Shown piece after piece: positions 55,260 to 64,000 of a DNA stretch of 64,000 bases. The notes beneath the pieces are model-generated. The model searched no databases, was not told the origin of the DNA, and saw nothing but the letters and a program-made list of their open reading frames with translations. The position numbers were made by a program, and so were the translations under genes. Positions within the stretch are counted from its first letter, which is position 1, and the number at the start of each line of letters is the position of its first letter. Source of the stretch: Strigamia acuminata (taxonomy: Eukaryota; Arthropoda; Chilopoda; Geophilomorpha; Linotaeniidae); contig OX442315.1 of the NCBI GenBank assembly GCA_949358305.1, forward strand, positions 13,728,427 to 13,792,426, in the 5' to 3' direction.

Positions 55260-58157
55260 ATGGCTACGCCAATGCAAATTGTAAAACGACAGCGAGGTCG
55301 ACCAAGCACTCAGAAACGAGCAGCGACGGTTTTGCCGGCTCTCGAGCCTGAAATGCTTATGGAGAAAGTTATTTCTGAAGAAATAACGCCAGTTCCAGAT
55401 CCGAAACAACTAAAGGATGCTGAAAATGAAGTTGCTCGAGCCCTGAGCGCTTCAAGTGCGAGTTCTAACGACCAAGAACTCCCGCCACTTCCACTGGAGG
55501 AAGTGGAAAATACGTTACGAGAAATGGAAAGTGAATTGTCTCACGAATCACCTCCTCGCATGACCATGCTGGATGCTTTGAGAAATCAAGCACGCCAGGA
55601 TGGCGCCCAAATAACGGACGACATGACGGTGGAAGAGATTCATCGCGCCATGATACGACTTCACACTGACCGAGCCGTTTCAAATTTAAAATTTGAAATG
55701 GAACGGAAAGAAGCAGAGCTTCAACAACAAAAAGCTGAGGTTGAGCTTCAACACATGGAACTCAATCGACAAAATGAGGAATTTCTAGCCCAAAAAGCTA
55801 GAGAATACCGATTAAAAGGTGAAGTGGAAGATCTTTCTAAAATGAACGCTAGAAATGAACTTTCAATTCGCTCACACCAAGAGGCGCGAAGACAGCTCGA
55901 GCTTACCAAAAGTAAGCTGGAGCAGAAAAATAAAGAATTGATTGATTTGGCAGACCACTACCAACGCAATCATAATCAATTAGTGAGATATGCTGCTGAA
56001 TTAGACACACGTGCTAAAACACAGCGTACTCGCGAGAGCAAAATAGCTAAGCGTGAAGATGAGATTTTCCACTCGCTGGATCAACCCAGTACGAGCGGAC
56101 AAGTCAAGTCTAGCAACCCTGCTAAGCGATTACAACCAGGAGAATCGCAAAATCAAATAAATGAGAATGAAATTCTCCGAGCTGATTTGTTGCGCGCTCA
56201 AGAAGAGCTTGCAGAAATGAAAGATCGTTTGCAAGCAAGGAATTATACTGACCAATTGGTGCAACCAGAAATGGCTGCGCCAACTGTCCCTATTTTGACT
56301 CCCGAAACAATAACAATTTCCGTTGTTTCAGAGTTAAGTAGCCAATCTGGATTATCGAGTGATGACGACCAACGTTCGCGTCGCCGCCATCGCTCAAAAA
56401 GAAAACGTCCTTCAGATTCCGAGGAACGGAGAGCTGATCGCAATCCGCTCCCAGGTAATCGAAATCCTATTTTTCACAACAGTGACCGACTGTTGGGAAT
56501 GGTAGATGATCGAAATAGGCGGCATGAAACTGGTATTCATGTTACTCGAACGATACCACTGGCTCAACAGCAAGACTCGTCGAAAAGAAGTCGACGAGAC
56601 ACGAATCCAGCACGCGAACCACCCGACGGACATGAAAGCCCGCCAGGTGGGGGTCAGTATAGGAGAAATCCACCAGATGGAGGAAATCCAGATGGACATG
56701 GAGATGGACCACCTGGAGGTGGACGCCGACCGCCAGACGATGGTGACGGCGACCCACCCGACCCACCTGAAACGCCACATTTTAACACGCCTTCAAATTC
56801 ACAATCTGATTCAAGGTCGGATTCTGATGTGAATGCGCAACAAGAGCGCGATAATCGACATCGATCTCATCGACGTCGACATCGAGGCCATTCTTCACGG
56901 CGTAATACTCATTATTACACTGCTGAGGAAATTGATCGATTATTAGCTGATCGTCGATCTTCCGATCGATCTGACGCTACTGCCGATAATGCTGACATTG
57001 CATTACGACAGAAAATTGCACAATATACTGCAATCAACTGGACTCACGATCTAGTTGATGAAAGGACTATTAGATGGGATCACATCAAACCCACTTTATT
57101 CGATGGAGAATGGGAAGCTGGATCCACTCTTTTAGATGAAGTTTTACGAATTTCAAGGTTGAATGGCATTGCATGTCACACTGCTTTGAAAAGAGTAGTA
57201 CCAAAAGCTCTTATAGACCGAGCTGAGAAATGGTTTTATTCTAAACAATTTCAAAATTGGAACCACTTTGTAGAAGAATTCATGACTGAGTATGGAGAGT
57301 CAAGTGAAGACTTATTACAAATGTGGGATAATCTTTCTCAAAATAAAGGCGAAAGTCTTCGCTCTTATTTAAGAAGGACTGAGGATTTATTGGTCACTCT
57401 CCCTTATACGATGGGAGACGCAGCCATTGATCGTCAATTCCGACGTGGATTGACAGATTATTCGAAGAATGTTCTACTTTCAGTACGAGCACCTTATCCG
57501 GGTGGTTTCGCTGAATTAGCCAAATTTATGCGAGCCAATCAAATAAGGATTGACGAAAATTATAAAGCTTATCTACCAGCTGATGAAAAAGTTGCGTATG
57601 CTAAGCGACAGCAACGGAGAAAGGAATTAGCTAAAGATACACGTTTTGCTAATACCCCTCTTTTGCAACCCCCAAAACGAGGAGATTTTTTGGCAGAGAC
57701 TGCTAAGGAATCTAAAAAGGGATCGGATGGGAAAAATCCACATCCAACCCCTAAAGCTCACTTAGCCGAAGTGACAGAAATGGAAACTGTTTCTGAACCA
57801 GAGAAATCTGACTCGGAACCAGAAAGCGAGGCTGCAGCTGCTTTATTAGCCCGTAATAACGCAGTAGCTCGAAAATTTGGACCAAAGATGGCGCCTAAAA
57901 ACGTTACTTTTGGTTCACCAAAGACAGACGCGCTCAGTAGATCGAAGTCGCCGACCCCTAAAAAGGACGAAGCCAAACGTTCAAGTTCGCCTTCGCCAAA
58001 AGTCGCGAAATCGCCTGCTACTGACCCGTGTAATATTTGTAAAAAATTGGGACATTGGGCTAAAGAATGTCCTGACAGAAAATCGAGCAAAGACAAGATT
58101 ATTGAGGAGTTCGAAAAATCGATGAAATCAATCGGCGAACTTCTAAAAAACTTGTAA
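55260..58157 (+). CDS. gag: Gag polyprotein of the Ty3/Gypsy-type element
   Basis: 965 residues from the first ATG after the leader, long for a Gag. In order: a basic N-terminus with an AT-hook-like RGRPSTQKR; acidic and coiled-coil sequence at about 130-275 (many E, Q, K, L heptads); Arg/Ser-rich and then Gly/Pro/Asp-rich low complexity at about 360-520; a capsid-like helical region at about 590-765 (WKH-like IRWDHIKPTLFDGEW, then LRSYLRRTEDLL); and a zinc knuckle CNICKKLGHWAKEC near 924. No internal stop. The last codons form the slippery site for -1 frameshifting into pol. The capsid would form the particle and the knuckle would bind RNA. Confidence 0.85.
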   Translation: MATPMQIVKRQRGRPSTQKRAATVLPALEPEMLMEKVISEEITPVPDPKQLKDAENEVARALSASSASSNDQELPPLPLEEVENTLREMESELSHESPPRMTMLDALRNQARQDGAQITDDMTVEEIHRAMIRLHTDRAVSNLKFEMERKEAELQQQKAEVELQHMELNRQNEEFLAQKAREYRLKGEVEDLSKMNARNELSIRSHQEARRQLELTKSKLEQKNKELIDLADHYQRNHNQLVRYAAELDTRAKTQRTRESKIAKREDEIFHSLDQPSTSGQVKSSNPAKRLQPGESQNQINENEILRADLLRAQEELAEMKDRLQARNYTDQLVQPEMAAPTVPILTPETITISVVSELSSQSGLSSDDDQRSRRRHRSKRKRPSDSEERRADRNPLPGNRNPIFHNSDRLLGMVDDRNRRHETGIHVTRTIPLAQQQDSSKRSRRDTNPAREPPDGHESPPGGGQYRRNPPDGGNPDGHGDGPPGGGRRPPDDGDGDPPDPPETPHFNTPSNSQSDSRSDSDVNAQQERDNRHRSHRRRHRGHSSRRNTHYYTAEEIDRLLADRRSSDRSDATADNADIALRQKIAQYTAINWTHDLVDERTIRWDHIKPTLFDGEWEAGSTLLDEVLRISRLNGIACHTALKRVVPKALIDRAEKWFYSKQFQNWNHFVEEFMTEYGESSEDLLQMWDNLSQNKGESLRSYLRRTEDLLVTLPYTMGDAAIDRQFRRGLTDYSKNVLLSVRAPYPGGFAELAKFMRANQIRIDENYKAYLPADEKVAYAKRQQRRKELAKDTRFANTPLLQPPKRGDFLAETAKESKKGSDGKNPHPTPKAHLAEVTEMETVSEPEKSDSEPESEAAAALLARNNAVARKFGPKMAPKNVTFGSPKTDALSRSKSPTPKKDEAKRSSSPSPKVAKSPATDPCNICKKLGHWAKECPDRKSSKDKIIEEFEKSMKSIGELLKNL

Positions 58158-58190
58158 GCGCGCATCCAGACGGTCTAGTGGATGCGACGC
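58145..58190 (+). promoter_or_regulatory. -1 ribosomal frameshift signal between gag and pol
   Basis: The heptamer A AAA AAC at 58145-58151 is in the gag zero frame, 3 bases before the gag TAA. After a 6-base spacer, GCG-CGCATCCA (58158-58168) can pair with TGGATGCG-A-CGC (58079 plus 100, i.e. 58179-58190) around a 10-nt loop with one bulged A. Pol is in the -1 frame and is open across this point, as required. Confidence 0.8.
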
Positions 58191-61100
58191 CTACCGCCTC
58201 GGAAAATGAACTAACACCATCTCAAATTTTAGATGAATTTTTAAATACACAAATTAAATTAGAATTAGAAAATAATTTAATATTTCCAAAAATTGATGTT
58301 TCCAGTTTAAGGCTTGTGCTGCAAAATGAAAACATCACTGAAGAATTTTTTAAAGAAAAAGTTCAACAATTAAAAGTTGATTGGGAATCTAAAATAAAAG
58401 ATGCTGTTACTTTGCTAGATGGAAAAGCTAGGCCCACACCTGAAATTGTTGAAAGGTCAGATAAAATTGATTTACCTGGTCTTGACGATTGCATTAAAAA
58501 ATTAATGGCTACAACGCTAGTCACTAATGATTTATTGGACGAATTACCATTGGATCCGCCGATAGAAATTAAACCACCGCGACGTTTTAAATGCAAATAC
58601 GCGGACATACCAAACAGCAATGATTTGCCGACGATTCGATTGCAGACGGCAAACGGTATGATAACAGGGATGTTAGACTCTGGAGCTAATCGAAGCTTCA
58701 TGGCCTACTCCGTAGTAATTTCGCTGAAACTGGAAGATGAAATTCGACCAATTGGACCGGATGTGAGAGTTACGACTGCTTCAGAAGATGTAGTCCCTGA
58801 AGGAACTCTCCTACTTTCTTTTGCGTGGACACACGGGATGTTAAGTCATCCATTCATAATTTTAAGAAATAAGTATCCTATTATTTTATTAGGATGTGAT
58901 TTCATGAATCGACTCAATATTCAACCAAATCCTAAGACCATGTCTTGGAATTTTGTCAAGTCTTTGAAAGAAGATTTACCTTTTGTTCCTCAAGCGATTC
59001 TTGATCGTTATCAAGAGTTCCTTGATCCACCCGAAGAAATCATGAAACGCGACTTTATTAAAGCAAATCACATGAAAGCTGGTTCCGCCACTGCATGTCA
59101 AGCTAAAGTTGCAAATGAAGAAAATATAGTACAAAGACTTGTTAGCGACGCTAATTTGTCAATGGAAAATAATTTAATGCTTGAAAGAGTATTAAAGAAA
59201 CATGAAAAGATTTTATCTCGCCGACCAGGTAGAACACACCTCGTTAGGCATGAAATTAAACTGGACACTAAAATTCCTATTAGAGTTCCGTTTAAAAGCG
59301 TAAATCCACAAAAACGTGAAATTATCCGTCAAATCTGTCAAGACATGTTGGATAATGGATACGTTGAACAAGCCACTGGAGACTATGGAATGCGAATAGT
59401 TCTAGTGATGCGTCCGGATTGTGATCCGAGACTCTGCATTGATTTTAGACCACTCAATGCACATACATTATACGACCCTCCTCAAATGCCCAGCATTGAG
59501 GAAATCTTGCGAGAACTCGGAAGGTTTGAATGGGTCACAACAATAGATTTGTCAAAAGGCTATTGGCAAATAGAGGTTCATCCGAATGACCGTGCTAAAA
59601 CTGCGTTTTGGAGCCCTTTGGGTCGACTACAATTTCGAGTCATGCCCTTTGGTCTCGTAAATGCGCCGTCAACTTTCCAAAAGTTGATAGAAAAGATTTT
59701 GGGGGACGCCTATCGAAAATTCGCATGGGCCTACCTCGATGATATAATTATTATATCAAAAAATTTTGAAGAACACATGATTCATCTGGAAGAAATTCTG
59801 AGTAAACTTGAAAATGCAAATCTTCATGTTCATCCAGAAAAATCGAAATTTGGCAGAAAAGAATTAACTTTTCTTGGCTACAAGTTAAGTGTTCACGGAG
59901 TTAGTGTCGACCCTAAAAAAGTCGCCGCCATTAAAGAAATGCCAGCTCCTTCAAATTTGAAAGAGTTGCAAAGATTTTTGGGAATGGTGAACTTCTTTCA
60001 CAGATTACTCAAGAATCTAGCAGTCATGACAGAACCTCTACGTCCTTTACTCAAAAAGGATGTGGAATTTATTTGGTCAGAAATTCATCAAGAAGCTTTT
60101 GATCAAATAAAAGATGCTTTGACGAATGCAGAAACAATGGCCATGCCTGATTTGACAGAACCATTTATTGTGCATACCGACGCCAGCAGAAAAGGACTTG
60201 GCGCCGCGCTTATGCAAATGAGGGAAATCGATGATCAAAATATCGAAGTGCCTTGTGTTTATGCCAGCAGAAGTTTGCAACCTGCTGAGATAAATTACAG
60301 CGCCACAGAATTAGAATGCCTTGCGGTAATCTGGGCATTACGTAAATTTCGACATTATTTGGAATTTACCACATTCATAGTTAGGACTGACCATCAAGCA
60401 CTAAAATGGTTGATGCAGTTAGACGAACCTGCCGGAAGGTTAGCGCGTTGGCAAATGGAGCTGATGCGCTACTCTTTCGAAATACAATATATTAAAGGTC
60501 CACTAAATGTTTTAGCGGATGCTTTATCCAGATCACCGATTGATAAACCGGAAAATCCTGAAGATGATGGAGATAATGATGAATTATTATCTTACTGTCC
60601 ATCACCACAACGAAATTGGAAAATGGGAAAATTTCATGAGCTTCCTGTCTCCACGCTGGAGGAAAAGGAAGATCACGAATTCGTCAACTATTGGACTAAA
60701 ATCTATGACCCCTCTGAGGAATCAGATGACGTCATAAGAGCGCAAATTTCAAGGAAATTCCAAGTTCCTTCGTCAAATGTTTTAATAAAAGCATTTGTCG
60801 CCAAAATTGTAGAGCGTCTTGATTGTGAACCCCCCACAAGGGAAGACATAATCAAAGCCCAAAAAGAAGATAAAGTTTGCCAATTGATGCGTAATTTTTT
60901 AAATTGTAATCAATTTCCGCCTGACGTCACAACGCGACTCCAGAGGAAACAATATAGAAAACACGCAACCACCTTCTTAATTGAAGATGACTTATTAATG
61001 CAATTTCATCCCACAATGTCTGATGAATTGGGGGAGGATGGGAGAGCACTCAAAGTTTTTGTACCTCAGACATTGAAGTATAAAATTATTTGGCTAATGC

Positions 61101-62626
61101 ATGGCCACCCACTTTCTGGCCACCCAGGAATTGCAAGGACTCTTTATCGAGCACGCCGAATTTATACCTGGAAAGGCATGAAATCGGACATTACGAGATT
61201 CATTCGACATTGTGAGCGTTGCCAAGCTTGCAAACCTCGAACGAAAGGACAAATTGAAGCAGCGCAAATGGGTCCTTACAGCCCATTTGACTGCCTAAGT
61301 GTTGATTTGACCGGCCCGAAACCTCGGACGCGCAAAAACAACACACATATTTTAGTCATACTTGACGTGGCAACTCATTGGCCAGAATTATATCCAATGT
61401 GTAACCCCACTGCTGGAAAAGTAGCAAATTGCATTTATCACCTTTCCATGAGCATGGGATTCCCTCGTAAAATTATTTCTGACAACGGCCCGCAATTTCG
61501 TGCCCAAGTCTTTAAAAAATTTTGTGAAAAGTTCAAGATGGTTCCAACACCAACTTCAACATATCACCCACAAGCTAACCCGGTTGAAAGGGTTAACCGT
61601 GACATCAAATATTTGGTTGCAATTTATTCATCGGTTCATTCCAAATGGGACGAATATTTGCGTGAATTTGCATTTAGTTTGAGAACTACGGTGACGAGAG
61701 GAAGAGACTTCTCTCCCCCATTTCTTAACTTTTTTCGCGAACTCAGAGTACCTTGGGATCCAAGAATACCTGAAGGAATTTTGGTCGTAGATCCAAAAAA
61801 CCCACATTTATACGTGCAAAAATTAGAAGCCGTTATCGCCGAAACATATCAGCACATGATGTCACACGTGTTAGATTTGCGCAGACGAGTAAATCTTAAA
61901 AAAGAAGGTGAGAAGTTCTCCAATTTTAAATTAAACGATTTAGTTTGGAGAGATTCTCATGTTTTGTCGAGCGCTGCCCGCGGCATTGCAGCTGGCATCG
62001 CTGATAAAAGAACAGGACCATATGTAATAACCAAAGTATTACAGGGAGGATCCGTAGAATTGAGAAAGCTAGAAAATAACGAAATATTTCCAGCTGTCCA
62101 TTCGTCTGAATTAACTCCGTATTTCCCGAGTTTCGATCAGGAAGTATGGCTAGAAGGCGAAGAAGTCGGTCAAAAGACTGAAAATATAATTAATACGTTA
62201 GATGACGATGAATTAAAGAAAATACCTGTCGATAATTCATCCAAACCACAAATGGAGTCAGACCTCGTGAATAACGACGTTGAACTTCGTGACAGTTTCA
62301 AAAAGCTTGAAATTGCTAAAAAATTAAATAAAAAGGTGTTTTTAGAAAAGAAACAAAAAACATCTGAAATAAAAGACTCATCTGACTCAGTCTCCGATGA
62401 CAATGAAGACGGCGATTTAAATACAATAAATCCCTCGCCGACAAAGAGATATAATCTTCGGACTCGTAAACCGAGAGGAAAAAACAACATGTGTCTTCTC
62501 CCCTCGCTAACCTCGAGATCCAGGGATCAGCCGTATGACGTAAGGAGCAATTCCTCAAGCCATACTCAAACCATTCAAACAGTAAGATTGGATGACGTCA
62601 CTAACAGCGACGTTACCCAAACGTAA
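58178..62626 (+). CDS. pol: Pol polyprotein (protease, RT, RNase H, integrase)
   Basis: About 1480 residues; it has no good ATG at its start and is expected to be made by frameshifting from gag, with the frame open back to the slippery site. Protease DSGA is near residue 167. RT has CIDFRPLN, TIDLSKGYWQ, MPFGLVNAPSTFQ and catalytic YLDD near 519. RNase H is at about 665 (HTDASRKGLGAAL) with the TDHQAL region. The integrase zinc site is at about 975-1015 (GHPG..H..CERCQAC), and the catalytic triad lies in SVDLTGP, SDNGPQF and NPVERVNRD. A GPY/F module (RTGPYVI) is near 1280. The domain order PR-RT-RH-IN is that of Ty3/Gypsy. No stop or frameshift inside, so the copy may be recent. Confidence 0.9.
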   Translation: MDATPTASENELTPSQILDEFLNTQIKLELENNLIFPKIDVSSLRLVLQNENITEEFFKEKVQQLKVDWESKIKDAVTLLDGKARPTPEIVERSDKIDLPGLDDCIKKLMATTLVTNDLLDELPLDPPIEIKPPRRFKCKYADIPNSNDLPTIRLQTANGMITGMLDSGANRSFMAYSVVISLKLEDEIRPIGPDVRVTTASEDVVPEGTLLLSFAWTHGMLSHPFIILRNKYPIILLGCDFMNRLNIQPNPKTMSWNFVKSLKEDLPFVPQAILDRYQEFLDPPEEIMKRDFIKANHMKAGSATACQAKVANEENIVQRLVSDANLSMENNLMLERVLKKHEKILSRRPGRTHLVRHEIKLDTKIPIRVPFKSVNPQKREIIRQICQDMLDNGYVEQATGDYGMRIVLVMRPDCDPRLCIDFRPLNAHTLYDPPQMPSIEEILRELGRFEWVTTIDLSKGYWQIEVHPNDRAKTAFWSPLGRLQFRVMPFGLVNAPSTFQKLIEKILGDAYRKFAWAYLDDIIIISKNFEEHMIHLEEILSKLENANLHVHPEKSKFGRKELTFLGYKLSVHGVSVDPKKVAAIKEMPAPSNLKELQRFLGMVNFFHRLLKNLAVMTEPLRPLLKKDVEFIWSEIHQEAFDQIKDALTNAETMAMPDLTEPFIVHTDASRKGLGAALMQMREIDDQNIEVPCVYASRSLQPAEINYSATELECLAVIWALRKFRHYLEFTTFIVRTDHQALKWLMQLDEPAGRLARWQMELMRYSFEIQYIKGPLNVLADALSRSPIDKPENPEDDGDNDELLSYCPSPQRNWKMGKFHELPVSTLEEKEDHEFVNYWTKIYDPSEESDDVIRAQISRKFQVPSSNVLIKAFVAKIVERLDCEPPTREDIIKAQKEDKVCQLMRNFLNCNQFPPDVTTRLQRKQYRKHATTFLIEDDLLMQFHPTMSDELGEDGRALKVFVPQTLKYKIIWLMHGHPLSGHPGIARTLYRARRIYTWKGMKSDITRFIRHCERCQACKPRTKGQIEAAQMGPYSPFDCLSVDLTGPKPRTRKNNTHILVILDVATHWPELYPMCNPTAGKVANCIYHLSMSMGFPRKIISDNGPQFRAQVFKKFCEKFKMVPTPTSTYHPQANPVERVNRDIKYLVAIYSSVHSKWDEYLREFAFSLRTTVTRGRDFSPPFLNFFRELRVPWDPRIPEGILVVDPKNPHLYVQKLEAVIAETYQHMMSHVLDLRRRVNLKKEGEKFSNFKLNDLVWRDSHVLSSAARGIAAGIADKRTGPYVITKVLQGGSVELRKLENNEIFPAVHSSELTPYFPSFDQEVWLEGEEVGQKTENIINTLDDDELKKIPVDNSSKPQMESDLVNNDVELRDSFKKLEIAKKLNKKVFLEKKQKTSEIKDSSDSVSDDNEDGDLNTINPSPTKRYNLRTRKPRGKNNMCLLPSLTSRSRDQPYDVRSNSSSHTQTIQTVRLDDVTNSDVTQT

Positions 62627-62749
62627 CTTCCGGTATTTGAACTGATCACTTCGCGTCTGAGTTCACTTCGATCTCACACGTGTGCTAAGTGCTCATCTCC
62701 CAAAAAACCAAAAGCGACAACCGGATTATTTCAACGAGATTCTTCAATT

Positions 62750-62827
62750 GTAAGTAGTTTTTTCTTTGGAATTTTCCAAGGAAAAACTAATAAATTAATT
62801 TTCGTTTTTCTTTTCCATTTGAATTAG
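62750..62827 (+). other. Candidate intron upstream of the third ORF
   Basis: A strong donor CAATT|GTAAGT at 62750 and an acceptor TTTGAATTAG ending at 62827 bound 78 bp, AT-rich as in the host introns. The acceptor is 8 bases before the ATG of the third ORF and could also accept a leader spliced from the LTR region. Confidence 0.45.
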
Positions 62828-62835
62828 TCGTTCAA

Positions 62836-64000
62836 ATGGAAGGAGAGGAACCGAAAGAAGGAAGCGAAGCCGGCGCCAACAGCCTCGAATTAGAGACAAA
62901 TTCGACGCTGCTTGGTTCCGCAAATACTTCGAATACATCCGTGGATGTCACCGAAGAGTCCGCCGAAGCGTCCGCCGAAGCTCAAGCCGCTCTGGCCGAC
63001 GCTGCTGCCCGTTTGCCAGTCACGCCGTCTCAGCCCCGACTACGAGGAGGCCTATTCGTCGATCCAAACGGCGAAACTCGTGCACCGAGACACGACCGGG
63101 TAAATAATTCAAAATAAAATTACCTTTCAGTCATGAAAAGTAATTAAAAGTGCATTTTCACTCGGAAAAAGCGAAAAGTTCGTTGGTAACGCCTTCGCAA
63201 GAAGGCGCCGCCATTTTTATCATCAGATGGCGCTGTGTCTCATTTTTGAGGCGTTGCTACGGCAACGCTCCAAACACTGAAACATAGCCGTCGGAAACAA
63301 CGTTTTTCACGATTTTTCAAATATTTTGAAAAATTTAACGAATCTAAACTGCCGAATGAAATCTCACCCGTGATTTTATTCACTGAAAATTCGGAAATAA
63401 TTATTTTACACGAAAAAATGGATTTTAATTATTTCTTCGAATATTTTACAGATCATCCAACTTCGGGAGACGCATCTCGACTTGCACCCCGATGTTCCGA
63501 CCGCTCCGGGAGTCTGGCGACATGCATTGCCGCCAGAAATCATCAAGTCTAAGGGAAGACTGACGTTTTGGGCGGCCCGACATAAATTCTCCAAGGCCTT
63601 AAACAAGCGATGGGGAACGAAGTTTCGGATCGCTTATTTAATCGATGGATTCGGTCATCGCGACGCCCTCGAGTGGGCAATGAAGCGCGACACCTTCGGA
63701 CCACTGCGAAACGTGTTGCTTGACTTCGCCTTCACAGTGATCGCTCAAGAAACGCGAGACCATCGCCGTTACTTCAACGCTCCTGCGTGGGAGCGTCGAC
63801 AGATTTTGGAGGACATCTTCCAACGTCTTGACCAAACCAAGGCCGAGGTTGTACGCCTCTACCACGAATCTTTCCGTGTAACAACGGACGGAAAGAAACG
63901 TTGGGTGCCGACATGCCAGTCGGAAATGCATCAGCTAGCCATGGGCGGATGTTTCCATGCTGATTTCGTGCCAAACCCGTATCCAGAGCCTGAGCCCCGG
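62836..64000 (+). CDS. Unrecognised third ORF downstream of pol, spliced, 3' partial
   Basis: Exon 1, 62836-63099, encodes 88 residues: acidic, Ala/Glu/Ser-rich (VTEESAEASAEAQAALADAA), then a basic RLRGGLFVDPNGETRAPRHD. A 352-bp intron (63100-63451) has a GTAAAT donor and a TATTTTACAG acceptor, phase 0. Exon 2, from 63452, stays open for 183 codons to the window end. It is rich in W, R, H and F: RHALPPEIIKSKGRLTFWA, RWGTKFRIAYLIDGFGHRDA, YFNAPAWERRQILEDIFQRL. There is no signal peptide or membrane segment, so it is not a typical env. I recognise no domain. It could be an accessory ORF of the element or a host gene next to a 3'-truncated element. Confidence 0.55.

Noticed and set aside
62836-64000. 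Third ORF as an envelope glycoprotein
   Set aside because: No signal peptide, no transmembrane segment and no Cys-rich ectodomain in the visible part; therefore left unassigned.

Overview
The window is animal (metazoan) nuclear DNA, most likely from an arthropod; I cannot name the species. The evidence is short spliceosomal introns of 64-110 bp with GT..AG ends, AT-rich intergenic DNA full of miniature DNA transposons, Ty3/Gypsy LTR retrotransposons, TPR/Sel1/MYND proteins and clustered genes for small secreted peptides. No tRNA, rRNA, CRISPR array or bacterial-type operon was seen.

Layout. (1) 1-4.6 kb, plus strand: the 3' part of a TPR/Sel1/MYND gene, then a short MYND paralogue; a third, complete paralogue lies on the minus strand at 47.2-50.5 kb. 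(2) 4.6-10 kb: MITE-rich DNA, an inverted pair of a His-rich secreted-peptide gene (minus copy intact, plus copy broken) and an LTR remnant. (3) 10.1-16.9 kb: a minus-strand cluster of five two-exon inhibitor-cystine-knot (ICK) peptide genes plus two orphan signal-peptide exons. (4) 17-18.9 kb: an LTR and a decayed reverse-transcriptase fragment. (5) 18.9-46.3 kb: a tandem array of a secreted-protein family with poly-asparagine blocks, minus strand. It includes a 10,057-bp tandem duplication whose right-hand ~6.9 kb looks identical between copies. Each array unit carries nested MITEs, and some carry hAT, Tc1 or LTR insertions. A lone serpin-like exon follows. (6) 51-54 kb: an older, diverged member of the same family that lacks poly-Asn. 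(7) 54.1-64 kb: the 5' part of an apparently intact Ty3/Gypsy-type element: LTR, a proline-tRNA-type primer site, gag, a -1 frameshift signal, pol, and an unrecognised third ORF that appears to be spliced and runs off the window.

Main points. The ICK genes and the poly-Asn genes encode unrelated secreted proteins but share a recognisable ~50-bp sequence just upstream of exon 1, which suggests a common promoter origin and co-expression. The poly-Asn genes appear to have two alternative last exons, both in phase. Splice models were built by eye; in every model the summed coding exons are divisible by three, which supports them, but no transcript or database evidence was available.
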